NCBI GenBank assembly: GCA_012295275.1
Contig: CM022677.1
Span: 15,995,128-16,025,127 of the forward strand
Origin: Chrysomallon squamiferum
Taxonomy: Eukaryota; Mollusca; Gastropoda; Neomphalida; Peltospiridae
Direction: 5' to 3'
Length of the DNA stretch: 30,000 nt
Positions 11,967 through 22,889 of this stretch are shown piece by piece. Numbering within the stretch: position 1 is the stretch's first letter; each line of letters starts with the position of its first letter. Position numbers and translations under genes: made by a program. The notes beneath the pieces are model-generated. The model was given only the letters and a program-made list of their open reading frames with translations. It ran no database searches and was not told where the DNA came from.

Positions 11967-14058
11967 TTTAAATATACAATAAAAAATAATAAAATAAAAT
12001 TATAAAAATAACAGAAAAAGAATTAAAAATATTAGACTCTAATGAAATGTATTGTAACATAATATTCATTCTTATTATAAAACCTATGTATACATACATA
12101 TATATTCATACATACATAATATATATACATAAATCCACACACACACACACACACACATATAAAAATACAATAAACAAGAAATTAAATTTACTATTAACAT
12201 ATCAGTTGACACCCAACACTTTACACACACACACACGCACACACACATATATAGAAAACAACACAATAAACAAGATATTAAATTTACTATTTCATTGCAA
12301 CATCTGACACCCAACACTAACCTGAGAATATCTGTTTGTGTTTGAGCCGAACTTGACCCGACCTTGACCTCTTCCGCGACCTACAAATTTGGGTGCTTGA
12401 ATCCCCATTCCCCCAACGGGAATGGCTCCATTGATTCCTGGGTGAATGAAAGTGGGTATCACAGGTGACAATTGAGGGGTGGGTAACAGCCCATCCCCTA
12501 GATCTGTACCCCCGTCGAACGGCATGCCTGCTATTGTAGGTACCGCAGGTATGAAATTAGACAGAACGAGAGGCGTGACCCAAGGGTTGCCTGGCGACAC
12601 GAATTTCCGCTGTCGATTTGCCTTTCCACGAACTAGAAATGGAAACAAATTAATAAAAAGAATGATAAAAAAAAAAATATATATAATAATAATTTAAATA
12701 AAAATAATAATGATAATAATAATAATAATATTTTAAATAATAATAATAATAATAAAATAATAAAAATAATAACAATAATTTTAAATAATAATAATAATAA
12801 TTTAAATAATAATAAAAATAACAAAATAATAAAAATAATAACAATAATAATAATAATAATAATAATAATTTAAACAATAATAATAATAACAATAATAATA
12901 AATAAAAAATAATAATAATAATAATTTAAACAATAATAATAATAATAATACCAATATTAGACTGGACTTAATAACAGACAGACCCACACAGATATCACTT
13001 ACTAAGATCCATGTTTAAATACAGCGCTTTCTTGACTTGCTTTCTGAATTAAACAGATTTAATACTGTCATGTCACGACACTAGTGTTATACAGACCACG
13101 CTCAAACATGTGTTTTTTATTTATATAGGTTTTCATAGTGTGAGGGTTCTTTTTTTTCTTTTTTTCGCATCTGCATGAAATTACATCTGTATCTATCATC
13201 TTCACATCCTTTTTGTTTGTTTGTTGACTAGACCAGAAGTGACTCAGAATGATACTGCTCTCTGTAGATCACTTGTTGTTGTTGTTGTTTGTTGTTGTTG
13301 TTGTGCAGGTAGTCTCTCTTCTTCGGCTGTTGCAGGTTTATGCAGTTTTGGACAACATGTTCAATAATCTATACATATTTTCTTCTTTGTGGTTTATTTT
13401 TTTTTTTTTTTTTTGGTGTTTTTCTTGTTTACGAACGTGACAAAGGGGTAACAAAATTCTTTCATCATCTTTTTTATTTCTTTTTTTTTTTTTCTAACAA
13501 AATGATTTCACTCTTCTTCTTGTTGTTGCTGTTTTGTTTATAACTATTAATCTTTTAACAAACTAATTATTTCAAATTAAGTTCTAACATAAATTACTTT
13601 TTCTTGAAATAAATTCAGTTTGATTTATCGGTTTTTTAATCTGAAAAGGGCTGATAAGCATTTCATCTACATGCTCACTCACACACACACAGACATGCAC
13701 ACAAAACATGCATTCTTGATATTATACACACACACACACATATATACATACAGGCATAGCACACTTTACGTTATATGACATCCACACATGTACACACTTT
13801 ATATTATACACTGACATACACACACAGGTATAGCAAACTTTACATGTAGTACCAAACACCACATGACACCCACACATTTCAGTTTAACACCTGATAATCA
13901 ATATAAAATAGAAGGAAACAAGTAAAATAAATTTCACAGGTGCTATAAAAGTTGATTACAAATTTACCTGAGAATGGACGACTTGCACCTCGACCTCTGT
14001 TGTGCCACCAAAGTCCTCCTCTGAAATAATCAATTATTATTAAACTGTATTAGAAATA

Positions 14059-14147
<89 letters not shown>

Positions 14148-16511
14148 AAGATTTACATAGACATACAAAGACACAGAAAGAGAGAGAGAAAGAGAGAGAG
14201 ATTTAACAAGATTTACATAGTCATACAAAGACAGACAGAGAAAAAGAGAAAGAAAAAGACAGAAAGAGAGAGAGAAAGAAAGAGAAAGAGAGAGAGAGAG
14301 ATTTAACAAGATTTAGATAGCCATTTAAAGACAGACACAAAGAGAGAGAGAGAAAATATTTTGCAAGACACTTTGGAAGGGAGGGAAGGACAGAGAAAGA
14401 AAAGGACATCCTGAGATAGACACTGACCAACTGACCAACTGACCAACCAAGAGAGACGAGGAGAAAGAAAAAAACTAATACATATGTACGTGGCATTGCC
14501 TGTACACATTTGTATAATTTGATATTTCAACTTTTCAATAGTGTAGACATGGTATATTGAAAAACATTTATAATATTGCACAATAATTTCCCTACTGCGC
14601 TATTTAACTTGTCCAAGAATATAGAAATCTTCTGTTACTGGCAAAGAAGAGCCTTTGAAATACTTTTGAAAAAATGTGCAGTGGAGGTCCTCTAACCGAG
14701 AAAGCAAGTTTTGCATAAAGAAAACAAACACACTGATTCTGACTATCTCACTCTCAGTAACGAATAATCTACAACATAAAAGAGACTTCAAAAGTGGATC
14801 ACACAAACATATACACACCCACCTGTGCATTTACATACATTATATACACACCCACACATATTACTTTTGATTTATGTTGGATTTTAAACATTTTAATTTT
14901 GTTTCAGAAATTCTATGGGGACGGGGGGGTTTCGGTATTTTTGAATGTTTGTTTAGGTTGTTCTCTGTTGTTGTTGTTTTTGTTTTGGCTTTTTTTGGGG
15001 GTGGAGGTTTCTTACTGCTTTATTCTGTTTAATAAAAAGTGTGAAAATGGAATCCCTTGTAAACAGACTTGAACAAGTTTTATTCGATATAAAAAAAACA
15101 TGCTATATAAATATGGTATAATAATAATAATAATAATAATAAACAGATGAGGTCACAAAATAAATGGCTTCTCACTTACCTCCCTTGGTCTCCGGATACA
15201 AATGGATAACAGCTTGTGACAAATGTTGGTCCTTCAGCAACCGGGTGAACAATACTGTCACTAGGGGGCGATCCCAAGCTTGGAATGCCAAAAGAACGTC
15301 CTGGAACAAATTCAGCTGCTGAGGCAGAAAGCGAAGATGATGGTTGCTGGAAAAACAAATAAAATTAAAACAGATTATCTATCTATCTATATCTACCTAT
15401 ATCTGTATATGTATGTATGTATGTATGTATCTATCTATCTATCTTTCTTTCTATCTGTATAAATATACATACACATACACATATACATACACACACATAC
15501 ATATACATACACATGCACATATGTATATGAAGAATATACAGAAATATAAATAGATAAATGAAATAAAACAAAAATATAAATAGGTATATAAATAAATATG
15601 AAAGGAGAAACATAAATGAACAAATAAACAAACAAACAAATAAATAAATGGCACAATCAAACAAATTAGCATAAACAAATAAACAAACAAATGAAAAAAA
15701 ATAAATAAATAAATAAATAAATAACAAACAAATAAAAATGATCACACAATTAAATATCTGTAATGCAAATAATTATTTGCATAAATCCCAGAGATTTCTT
15801 TTGAAAGGGGCATGTACAGCTTCTAAAAGAGAGACTACCTGTACTGTAATATCATAAAACACATTATTTCTTTGGCAATCAATACTCTATGCATAGCACT
15901 GAATATCCACAACCTTCACAATGAATGTGGCTTTCTGCTTCTGTTAAACAATGCAGTCCAGGAACAATCTATGTCCACTGAGTCCTCTGTGCCAATATTT
16001 TCTGTGTGTTTGTTATTGTGCAAGTGTAAGTATATATACATATATGTAAACAAACTGGACACTGTAAAAACTGGACTTTGACTAATATAGGATTTCTGTG
16101 CAAACAGGCACCATTTTCAAAGACGTGTCCAGCTATTGTTGATCTGTTACGAACAAAAAACCAACAAACAAAAAAAAACACTTGTCTAATCTGGATGCTG
16201 TCTACTTTAGATTTTGGATGTAAATTCCAGAATACAAAAAGATCAAGTTGTGCAGTAATTAGTTTGTCAACATCGGCAAACAATTTTTGCCAAGTACGAT
16301 CACTTCTTACAACAATAGTGGCAATTTGCAATGTAATCAGACTTACTCACGTGATGAAATGATTGTGCTTTTTTGGAAGGTTTAATAAACAATGATGACA
16401 TATTTCTTGTAACTACTAGATGCACCTACCTAACTGAACAAGGTTATTATTAGTGTACTGTGATATCTAAGTGAATTCACTCATTTAGATATAGAGTCAA
16501 AAGCAGAAGTC

Positions 16512-16564
<53 letters not shown>

Positions 16565-17492
16565 GGGGCACATTTGCTATTTAGCATTGTTTTATTGAAT
16601 TAGTCATATCGGCAAAGTGACCTCAAAACTGGTATAACATGCTGAACTTTCTAAAGCAAAATTAAAATAACAGACAAAAGTCACTTCTTCCTGTAGACAG
16701 ACATCAGGGCAAACTGAGGTTTTGTTTAGGCAGAAATGAGACGATATGACATAAACCAAGCCATAACTGTCAAAAACAAAAACAAAATTAAATATCTACA
16801 TGTACACATCGATTTTCTGTTGCTAATAAAACAGGGGGCATTTAACATAATATTGCATACAGACTCATGCTATAAGGGATCAAATTATTTAACAAAAGTT
16901 CCATTCTTATGTTTGTTACTTGCAGCCTGCTTTTCTCCAGACTGGGACCTCTACCTATGTTGGTTTGTTGAGTGCTATTGTCACTGTACATGTAATTCTG
17001 TACAGTCAGTTATCATGTCCATCTAAGTCAAGTTTGAAAAAAAAACTGTGTTAACTGTCAACCTCAGACTACAGCAGTGAAACACTGCACTGTTGCAACT
17101 ATTCATACAGCTGGTCACATGATTTATCAATAAACAATCTCATGTCATCATTGGACAAAATGGTGGCAAAATGTACTGATTCTTTCAACTTCCCAAGTGA
17201 CATTTAAATACTACTACTACTACCACTACTACAAAAACAACAACAACAACTACCACTACTACAAAAACAACAACAACAACAACTACTACTACTACTACTA
17301 CAAATAAAACTACTACAACAACTACAACTACAACAACTACAACAACTACTACTACTACTACTACTACTACTCTACTACTACTACTAAAACTACTACAACA
17401 ACAACAACTACTACTACAACCACTATTACTACTACAACAACTACTACTACTACTACAACTACTGTAAATACTACTACTACTACTACTACTAT

Positions 17493-17530
<38 letters not shown>

Positions 17531-18973
17531 ATGAAACCTGGCTATGCAATTTAAAATATGAAGACAGTCAGTATTTTAAAACTTAGTGACCATAACCAGC
17601 AATTGTACAAAACCAACATTTCAGCAAAGAATAACAACACGCAGAATCAAAAACCTGAACAGACTATCAGTCACCAAACTTTTGTACACTGACATTCTCG
17701 AAATGACAAAACAAATTAAACCTTTTGCTGCAAGTAGCAAAAGCTATCTTTTGCAATCAGTATTAAACATGGAGTCTGTGAAAAGAGGAAACTGCTATGG
17801 AAAGAAATATGGGGTAAAAAAACCAACAACAACAACAACACAGTCATCAGACAGACTACTTCTCACCTGACACTTGACAGACGTTAAGTTTGTAACATTC
17901 ATAATAATCATTTTTTTGTTATTTAATCTTTACAAACAGGAGTCTGTCTGAAACAGCACTTCTTGTTGATCGAAAGCGAATCTGATTTTGTAATCCATTT
18001 GTAACAGAAAGCCCCTATATATATACTGTCACAGGGTCCACACCATCAAATATCTTGGATGTTTTATTAAGGCTCAGTCTAGGGTAACAAGGTGCTTTAA
18101 TGGCCACCTAACAAGGAAACTAAATGCTAAATTGACAGCAATCTATAAAAATCAATAATTCAATCTTTCCACAAGAGAAATAAACACAACACCAGTTAAG
18201 GTACAAAGTAATTATTTAATTATGATTATGAAGGTGACTTGATAATAATACATTATACAACTGATTAAAACATATATTTAAATACCTTTGTCTAATGATA
18301 ACGAGTAAGGTCATATAGGGGAACGAAGATAAAATATGAAGTTGTATGGAGGACAGATTAAACAATTAAAATGTTATTGACACAGGTCAGTTTCAAATTA
18401 CAACCTATCAAAATAAGAACAGATAATGGCTTATCATACTCGTCTGTAGAAGCAAAGTCATTCAAAAACACTGGTTCCCCACTTGACTGAGCTTTCGTGT
18501 AAGCCTTTTCCTATTGTTTCTTTAATTTCCAAATGCCCACTCTTTTAAAACAACCCCAAGAAGTTGAAAACTTGGTGGCAACAATAAAATTATAGAAAGA
18601 TAAATTCATTATGCAATTTGAATTCCATGACACAAAAATAAAACATGCAGACATCATTGAAAGATAAATTTGTTGCGCAATCTGAATTCCATGACACAAA
18701 AATAAACAGGCGGATGTGACAAAAAGATAAATTTAAGATAAATGTTACTCAGTCTGAATATATATACACACACAAACATACACATGAATATAGACAGAAA
18801 TAAATTACGAGTATTATAAGACAAAACGAAATTAAAATAATCACGTTTCGCAAAAATATTATTAGTTTAACATAACATGAAATAATAATAATAATAATAT
18901 TAATAATCATAATGACAGCAACTGCAGCAGTAACAATAAAGTGAATATTTTTTAAAAATAAAAGTCATGGATG

Positions 18974-19004
<31 letters not shown>

Positions 19005-19271
19005 TAAAAACCAAGTATAAACGAAGAACAGACAGACAGACAAACAAAACCAGAGACTGCATGCTTCACCGAACAAGATCAATGCAAGCCTGGTCACCAA
19101 TTAGGCTCAAATTTTTCAAGTTGTTTGACTCGAGCATTCTTCTCAACAAGGAAGTACTCGGTTTACATGAACATATAAAAACATTACAAGGAGGAAGACT
19201 TTTTCTCCTGATCAAACAACAAATATCAGTTAATGTTGTAAGTGAACAAAGATGCAGCCTTTAGATTGTGT

Positions 19272-19310
<39 letters not shown>

Positions 19311-21356
19311 TGTGTGTGGTGTACTGTATATATATATATATATATATACATGTACATACAAACATACATATGAATATAGACATGTATATATGTATGTATG
19401 TAATTATTATATAAAAATATATTTAAAAGAAACTGTATTTTAAATCAGTATTAGTAATGATAAGAGGAATAAAAAATTATATATAGCCATAAACATTGAT
19501 ATACAAACAAAGACACACACACACACAAACACACACACCCACTAATACAAACATAAACACATTCACAAACTGATTTATATTCAGATGACACACACTCACA
19601 CGTAAAAATCCAAAAACAGGAAGGCAAAACAATAGGACAACCACTCTGATCAATTGACAGTTTGTAGGTCACACCCTTATTTAGTTTGTTAATTGTCTGT
19701 CTGAATTTTTTTTACATCATATCAAAATCTTCAAAATCCAGTGGCTGTGATTATAAACAAGTATTTTGTAGAAGAGAATGATGAGGATGTGGATGATAAA
19801 TTTTAAAAACAGAATAATTAAATTTGATTTCAGTTTTATCATAAAGATTACAAATTAACGCTACTGTTTTAGTCACCATTCAAAAGAGCATATAATCATC
19901 CAATTTCCCAAAATGAATAATATATACATATATGAAGTAGTATTAAAAATATTGAGACATATACACGAGTAATCCTATATTTTGAACGCTGATCAGAATC
20001 AATTTTGTATAAAATAAAATGTGTTTACTTTTTTAGAAAACCTCATTACTAATGTTACTGTTAATTTTAACATTAATCGTAATAAAAATGAAAAACATAA
20101 AACATTTCACACTTCTAACAGAGATTAAACTGATTTATTAGCATTGAAAGTACTAGTAGTGGCATATTTTACTGCTGTAAATGAATGAATAAATTAGTGT
20201 TTTATGACACCACAGCACACAAAAAGTAGACACAACCATTTTATTGTAACAGATCAAAATTAGGATGATAATTCTAATTATCTTTCCTCTCCTCTATTTT
20301 TTTAATCACAAGTATCATATCTAACCTACTTTACTACTAAAGTACAGGTGAGAATCTTTTATTCAAAATGAGTGAGACTGGAAGTGTTGCATTTTTCTGA
20401 GATTTCTGCATTTTAGAATACAAGGAAATAGCACGAGAATAGAATTTAAGTTTAAATTCAGATACCATTTACCTTTTACATATAGCTTACAAAAAAGGTA
20501 TGCGCGATTTTTTTATATAATATTTTTATTAATTCTGTACATAAAATAAAGTAAAATAATTTTAAAGATACAAGATTTATCTATTTCTGCTGCTAAAAAA
20601 ATGTTTCTGGTTTGGAAGTATTTTGTATTTCAAAATCTTGGATATGGAATCCTCAACCTGTACATATACAGTCTGGTTGTTATGGAGTTTCAACCAGTTT
20701 AATTTATTAAATATTGGTTAAAATTATCTTGATCTAAATAATGACAAAATACACAATGCTAAACTCTGCTTCATTTAAACAACAACAACAACAACAACAA
20801 CAGTAGTAATGTATTGATGTATGATGTGCTACTCTAATTGTAAACATGAGTAGCATTTTCTAAAAATAATATCACCTAAAATACCTAAATGATTGATTAG
20901 TTAGTCCAATTTTGTACATTTCATTGAACTGAATTTCTGAATAATAAAACTCAAATTTAGTAAGTATGGGTTTTGAATTAAAAATCAATACAACATAGTT
21001 TTTTTCATGTCATGTGGCCAACACACGTTTCTGAAAAGGAAAATAAGCTTGCCACCATAATCAAGTAGTATACAAAATAGTAATACGAATACTACTAACA
21101 GGACTGTTGACAAAATTACTATAGCGTTTGAAGCAGATATCCTTAGCATACATATATATGTCCACCAACGACATGAAACAGATACGGTTTTGTAAACAAG
21201 CACACAAATAACATATACCCTTTGAACCCCGCCCCTAACGAATGCAGTTCGGACAAGCGGCGACGAACTTTTCGTCCGTTTGCCGAAATGCAGCCACGTA
21301 AAAAGGTGTTAGTTTGTGGATAAACGTCTTACCTGGCATTGTGGCGTATCTGCCAT
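8410..21356 (-). CDS. SECISBP2L: SECIS-binding protein 2 (SBP2/SBP2L) gene, N-terminal part, six exons
   Basis: In animals this protein binds the SECIS hairpin in the 3' UTR of selenoprotein mRNAs and recruits the selenocysteine elongation factor, so that UGA is read as selenocysteine. The spliced coding parts 21356-21333, 15346-15180, 14020-13968, 12632-12322, 11383-11254 and 9165-8410 give about 480 residues. All inspected introns have GT...AG borders and the phases join correctly. Compared from memory with human SECISBP2L, the matching landmarks are SASAAEFVPG (human LSAEVEPFIPQ), TSCYPFVSGDQ (ITCYPFVQENQ), KTIILKDVSAQTDFP (KIVLLVDASQQTDFP), DSDSGYSSP (DSDSGYCSP) and LYFEDEEEFPQLL (LYFEDEDGFQEL). 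These N-terminal motifs resemble human SBP2L more than SBP2; the invertebrate gene may be a single ancestral copy, so the symbol is approximate. The SECIS-incorporation and L7Ae RNA-binding domains are not in the window. Exon 6 has a frame break. Confidence 0.88.
9297..9850. repeat. (AAAT)n array of about 550 bp
   Basis: AAAT is the basic unit, with TAC, AGT, GAA and CAA variants. Blocks such as TAGAAAATAAATAAA and AAAGAGTAAATAAATAC recur, so there is a higher-order pattern. It lies within SECISBP2L intron 5 (9166-11253), about 130 bp from the exon 6 acceptor, and is (ATTT)n on the gene strand. Confidence 0.95.
10090..10595. repeat. 36-bp minisatellite, about fourteen copies
   Basis: Units of about 36 bp combine TATGTAGAATATATTTATAC with AACTTCTCTTGGACA. 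The members of one group carry ACATTCATAAAACTGCTCTAGG. A block of about 65 bp starting TTGAAAGTATGTAGAATACA at 10101 recurs almost exactly at 10237. A multi-unit segment of about 136 bp has therefore been duplicated. The array lies in SECISBP2L intron 5. Confidence 0.9.
10825..11240. repeat. 44-bp minisatellite, nine to ten copies
   Basis: Each unit starts with TTTAGACAATTCCTCTGTAA and continues AAATCGAGGGTACATTTTGAATATA. Starts fall near 10825, 10869, 10914, 10958, 11003, 11047, 11090, 11136 (truncated), 11158 and 11203. The last copy runs to about 15 bp from the donor of SECISBP2L exon 5. Units share GAATATATTTA, ACAA and TCTCT with the 36-bp array next to it. Confidence 0.9.
11254..11383 (-). 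CDS. SECISBP2L: SECISBP2L coding exon 5
   Basis: The acceptor is TACATTTCAG and the donor is ACAG|GTATGC; the exon runs from phase 0 to phase 1. It encodes RHVNEDYNKGTDPWPSDES and ends with RTKTIILKDVSAQT, which joins exon 6 to give QTDFP. The motif matches KIVLLVDASQQTDFP of human SBP2L and is one of the strongest conserved elements upstream of the functional domains. A 44-bp minisatellite ends within about 15 bp of the donor. Confidence 0.9.
11395..11755. repeat. A-rich (AAAAT)n / (AAATG)n tract
   Basis: About 360 bp of AAAAT, AAATG and AAAT units with poly-A runs (one of about 26 A near 11666-11691). It starts some 10 bp upstream of the exon 5 acceptor, so the gene strand is strongly T-rich before the exon, and includes the likely polypyrimidine tract region. 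Confidence 0.9.
11868..11965. repeat. (AAT)n microsatellite
   Basis: About 32 AAT units with short CAT and AAC interruptions, in SECISBP2L intron 4. Confidence 0.9.
12130..12321. repeat. 96-bp tandem duplication at the start of SECISBP2L intron 4
   Basis: Two copies, each with a CA run, CAATAAACAAG(A)NATTAAATTTACTAT, CATATC/CATCTG and ACACCCAACACT. CAATAAACAAG is at about 12168 and 12264, a 96-bp offset. The second copy ends in the real donor of exon 4 (CAG|GTTAGTGTTGGGTGTC on the gene strand). The first has GTAAAGTGTTGGGTGTC at the matching place. Confidence 0.85.
12322..12632 (-). CDS. SECISBP2L: SECISBP2L coding exon 4 (Pro/Gly-rich linker with RG motifs)
   Basis: The exon runs from acceptor TTTCTAG to donor CAG|GTTAGTG and encodes about 103 residues. 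It begins with basic RGKANRQRKF, continues through a Pro/Gly/Ile-rich segment (VSPGNPWVTPLVLSNF, then LSPVIPTFIHPGINGAIP) and ends with KFVGRGRGQGRVKFGSNTN. The matching region of vertebrate SBP2L is also low in conservation and rich in Pro, Tyr and Ser, so this is probably a disordered linker. The exon is less AT-rich than the flanking introns, as expected for coding sequence. Confidence 0.85.
12670..12955. repeat. (AAT)n tract interrupted by TTTAAA
   Basis: About 90 AAT-type triplets. TTTAAA or TTTAAAC interrupts them at 30-60 bp intervals, six or seven times. It lies close to the acceptor of exon 4. Confidence 0.9.
13676..13885. repeat. CA-rich degenerate tandem repeat
   Basis: CA runs alternate with TATAGCACACTTTAC / TATAGCAAACTTTAC and CATGACACCCACACAT / CATCCACACATG elements. 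Two or three diverged copies of a 100-bp-class unit are likely. Confidence 0.6.
13968..14020 (-). CDS. SECISBP2L: SECISBP2L coding exon 3 (53 bp, Arg/Gly-rich)
   Basis: This small exon lies between TATTTCAG and a GTAAATTTG donor. Its 53 bases take phase 2 to phase 1 and keep the frame open between exons 2 and 4. It encodes GGLWWHNRGRGASRPFS, an Arg/Gly-rich peptide of the kind that often contacts RNA. That function is inference; no specific domain is recognised. Confidence 0.8.
14060..14356. repeat. (GA)n of about 42 units with three trailing duplicated blocks
   Basis: GA dinucleotides run without break from 14060 to about 14143. After that, AACAAGATTTA(C/G)ATAG followed by CATACAAAGACA recurs near 14146, 14205 and 14305, each followed by GAGAGA. 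The block has been copied with the repeat. It lies about 40 bp upstream of the exon 3 acceptor; on the gene strand it is (TC)n. Confidence 0.9.
15120..15142. repeat. (AAT)n microsatellite
   Basis: Eight AAT units, about 40 bp beyond the donor of exon 2. The stretch 14360-15119 is otherwise non-repetitive intron without a recognisable gene. Confidence 0.85.
15180..15346 (-). CDS. SECISBP2L: SECISBP2L coding exon 2
   Basis: The exon is bounded by a TTTTTCCAG acceptor and a GTAAGTGAG donor and ends in phase 2. It encodes a Ser-rich stretch, then AAEFVPGRSFGIPSL and, near its end, TFVTSCYPFVSGDQG. The last motif matches the CYPFVQ / YYPFVQ element of vertebrate SBP2L and SBP2, and EFVP matches their PF(V/I)P element. 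This is the clearest N-terminal family signature in the window. Confidence 0.88.
15372..15735. repeat. (TATC)/(TATG)n, (CA)n and (AAAT)/(AAAC)n compound repeat
   Basis: TATC and TATG units (15372-15455), CA-type units (15463-15522), then AAAT and AAAC tetranucleotides to about 15735. It begins about 25 bp upstream of the exon 2 acceptor. Confidence 0.9.
15740..17200 (-). other. SECISBP2L intron 1, mostly unique sequence, no gene recognised
   Basis: Apart from an (AT)n run at about 16516-16559, the sequence is of higher complexity than most of the window. Two overlapping open frames of 94 and 120 codons (16078-16362 plus strand; 15969-16331 minus strand) have no motif I recognise. Confidence 0.5.
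17207..17530. repeat. (ACT/ACA)n trinucleotide tract, about 320 bp
   Basis: ACT and ACA triplets with a repeated block TACCACTACTACAAAAACAA near its start (17219 and 17250). On the gene strand this is (AGT)n. It lies within SECISBP2L intron 1. Confidence 0.95.
18595..18745. repeat. 64-bp tandem duplication plus a partial third copy
   Basis: GAAAGATAAATTCATTATGC starts the first copy and GAAAGATAAATTTGTTGCGC the second, 64 bp later (18595, 18659). Both continue AATTTGAATTCCATGACAC or AATCTGAATTCCATGACAC and AAAAATAAA. A partial copy begins near 18722. It does not match a known element that I recognise. Confidence 0.85.
21227..21235. promoter_or_regulatory. GC box just inside intron 1 of SECISBP2L
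   Basis: CCCCGCCCC is an SP/KLF-type GC box, about 100 bp downstream of exon 1 on the gene strand. A CpG-bearing stretch (21236-21300) adjoins it, which is unusual in this AT-rich window. It may belong to the same promoter region. Confidence 0.35.
21333..21356 (-). CDS. SECISBP2L: SECISBP2L coding exon 1 (start codon, 8 codons)
   Basis: This short exon encodes MADTPQCQ and ends at a consensus donor, CAG|GTAAGACG, in phase 0. Exon 2 begins in phase 0, so the join reads MADTPQCQ-QPSSS and leads directly into the conserved SAEFVPG-like motif found near the N terminus of human SBP2 and SBP2L. The ATG is chosen because it is joined to exon 2 in frame and lies in a promoter-like stretch with ETS and CACGTG motifs. 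No other in-frame start was found. The sequence just upstream of the ATG ends in a possible acceptor (TTGTTGTAG), so an upstream untranslated exon is possible. Confidence 0.75.
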
Positions 21357-21464
21357 TATACTCCTACAACAACGCTATTTTACAAAACCACTTTTATAAG
21401 TTAGAAACATGTCTATAGCCATTAAAATATGAAACAAAATTATGCAAGATCAATCCAATGCCCA

Positions 21465-21491
21465 AACCGGAAACATCGCGCAGTCACGTGA
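21465..21491. promoter_or_regulatory. Candidate proximal promoter of SECISBP2L (ETS + CACGTG)
   Basis: About 110-135 bp upstream of the SECISBP2L ATG there is an ETS-type core (ACCGGAA, about 21466-21472) and a palindromic E-box inside TCACGTGA (21484-21491). A CCAAT (ATTGG on the gene strand) lies at about 21454. The stretch is richer in CpG than its surroundings. These motifs are typical of TATA-less housekeeping promoters and E-box sites of the USF/TFE/MYC class. Function is inferred from motif and position only. Confidence 0.45.
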
Positions 21492-21949
21492 TCCTAACCT
21501 GTACTATTTGGTTGATTTGCATTTGTTGCTAAACAAACATGTTTATTAAATTTTGCTTTTAGTATTTAAATTAAAATGCATATAATTTATATTGTATATT
21601 TTAAAAATAATAAAATAAATTATACTTAATGCATTTGGAATTTGTTTTGTCAGCTGCAATAGCTCTGTTGAAAGAATAGATTTCTAGATAATCGTGTCAA
21701 GATAAAACACGAAACACGTATAACCATTTATTTTGATTATCACTATAGACGCAATAATAAACATTACTAGCCAGTTTCGAAGATCAATAGAAGTTTCAAC
21801 AGCAAAACATATACCAAAAGATCTTATTTGTGCGACCTTAGGTGCAGGTTACACATACCTAGCTCGGTTCGGTGGAGGTCGGACAAATAACATTGAATAA
21901 TGACATAATTATTTACCATGAAGCTTGCTCAGGCAGAACGTTGAAAACA

Positions 21950-22001
21950 CCCACACACACACACACACGCACACACACACACACACACGCACGCGCACAT
22001 A
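21950..22001. repeat. (CA)n microsatellite
   Basis: About 24 CA-type units with CG interruptions (ACGCAC) near both ends. Confidence 0.9.
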
Positions 22002-22064
22002 TAAACTACCATAAAATATAAATTAATCATTAATTAATTAATCAAATTAAAAAAAAAAGGTGGT

Positions 22065-22318
<254 letters not shown>

Positions 22319-22396
22319 TTAATGTTCAATACTGTGATGGTTATATCTGGGATTTAAACCCGTCAATGAGTTATTTGCACATCGTGATTTTGAAAA

Positions 22397-22427
22397 GTCA
22401 CGTGACACATTTCCATGACGTAGTGCG
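22397..22427. promoter_or_regulatory. Second E-box with a nearby CRE-like half site in the intergenic region
   Basis: GTCACGTGAC is a perfect 10-bp palindrome at 22397-22406. TGACGTAG follows at about 22416. An 8-bp inverted repeat (TGCGGTTA / TAACCGCA, about 22423-22465) is next to it. The interval up to 22700 has little simple repeat and more CpG than its neighbours. It may be a distal promoter or enhancer between the two divergent genes. This is inference from motifs. Confidence 0.35.
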
Positions 22428-22889
22428 GTTAATAGTTATACTTGTGCAGGAAAGATAACCGCATAATAATTGGAGAGTTCACGATTCTCGATTGTCGCAC
22501 ATGGGTTTTAAGACAATACGAACAAGCGTTAAAGATTGCTTGCAGTAATTTTATTGGTAACATGGAAATCCAGTGATATTTTTTCTGTCGAGCTAGCCTC
22601 TTAATCTGACCCTTTTCGACCCTGACTGAATTTCTGGATTGCCATAACCACCAGACTAACTCTAACACGTATATTTTAAAACGAATTAAATTCATCTGTC
22701 ATGTCACAATGTAAACACGGAACAATTTATTTTTTAAATTATTTTTAAATATATTGAAATTTTGTGTATTATATTCACAAGCCCTGCTAATTTAGTTCAT
22801 TTTGAAATCCATTTTTTTGCTTCATTAAAGCTAAACAATTAGTAATTCTAGCGTTTTCAGAAAATCAGATAAAATCGGCGTGATCCTTG

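Larger units (their letters stand above)
17540..21332 (-). other. Rest of SECISBP2L intron 1; unique AT-rich sequence with short repeats
   Basis: Short repeats include (AAT)n at 18879-18900, an A/T run at 18974-19003, (TG)n at 19268-19317, (TA)n at 19329-19348, (CA)n near 19513-19541 and (AAC)n at 20779-20801. The open frames present have no recognisable motif. No exon is needed here, because exons 1 and 2 join in phase 0. Confidence 0.55.

Noticed and set aside
15969-16362. Overlapping 120- and 94-codon open frames
   Set aside because: The peptides look less low-complexity than most here, but there is no motif, no splice support and no partner exon. They lie in SECISBP2L intron 1. A protein search would settle it.
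22429-22695. 88-codon minus-strand open frame in the intergenic region
   Set aside because: No recognised family, no start context and no neighbouring exon. It is probably chance in a less repetitive stretch.
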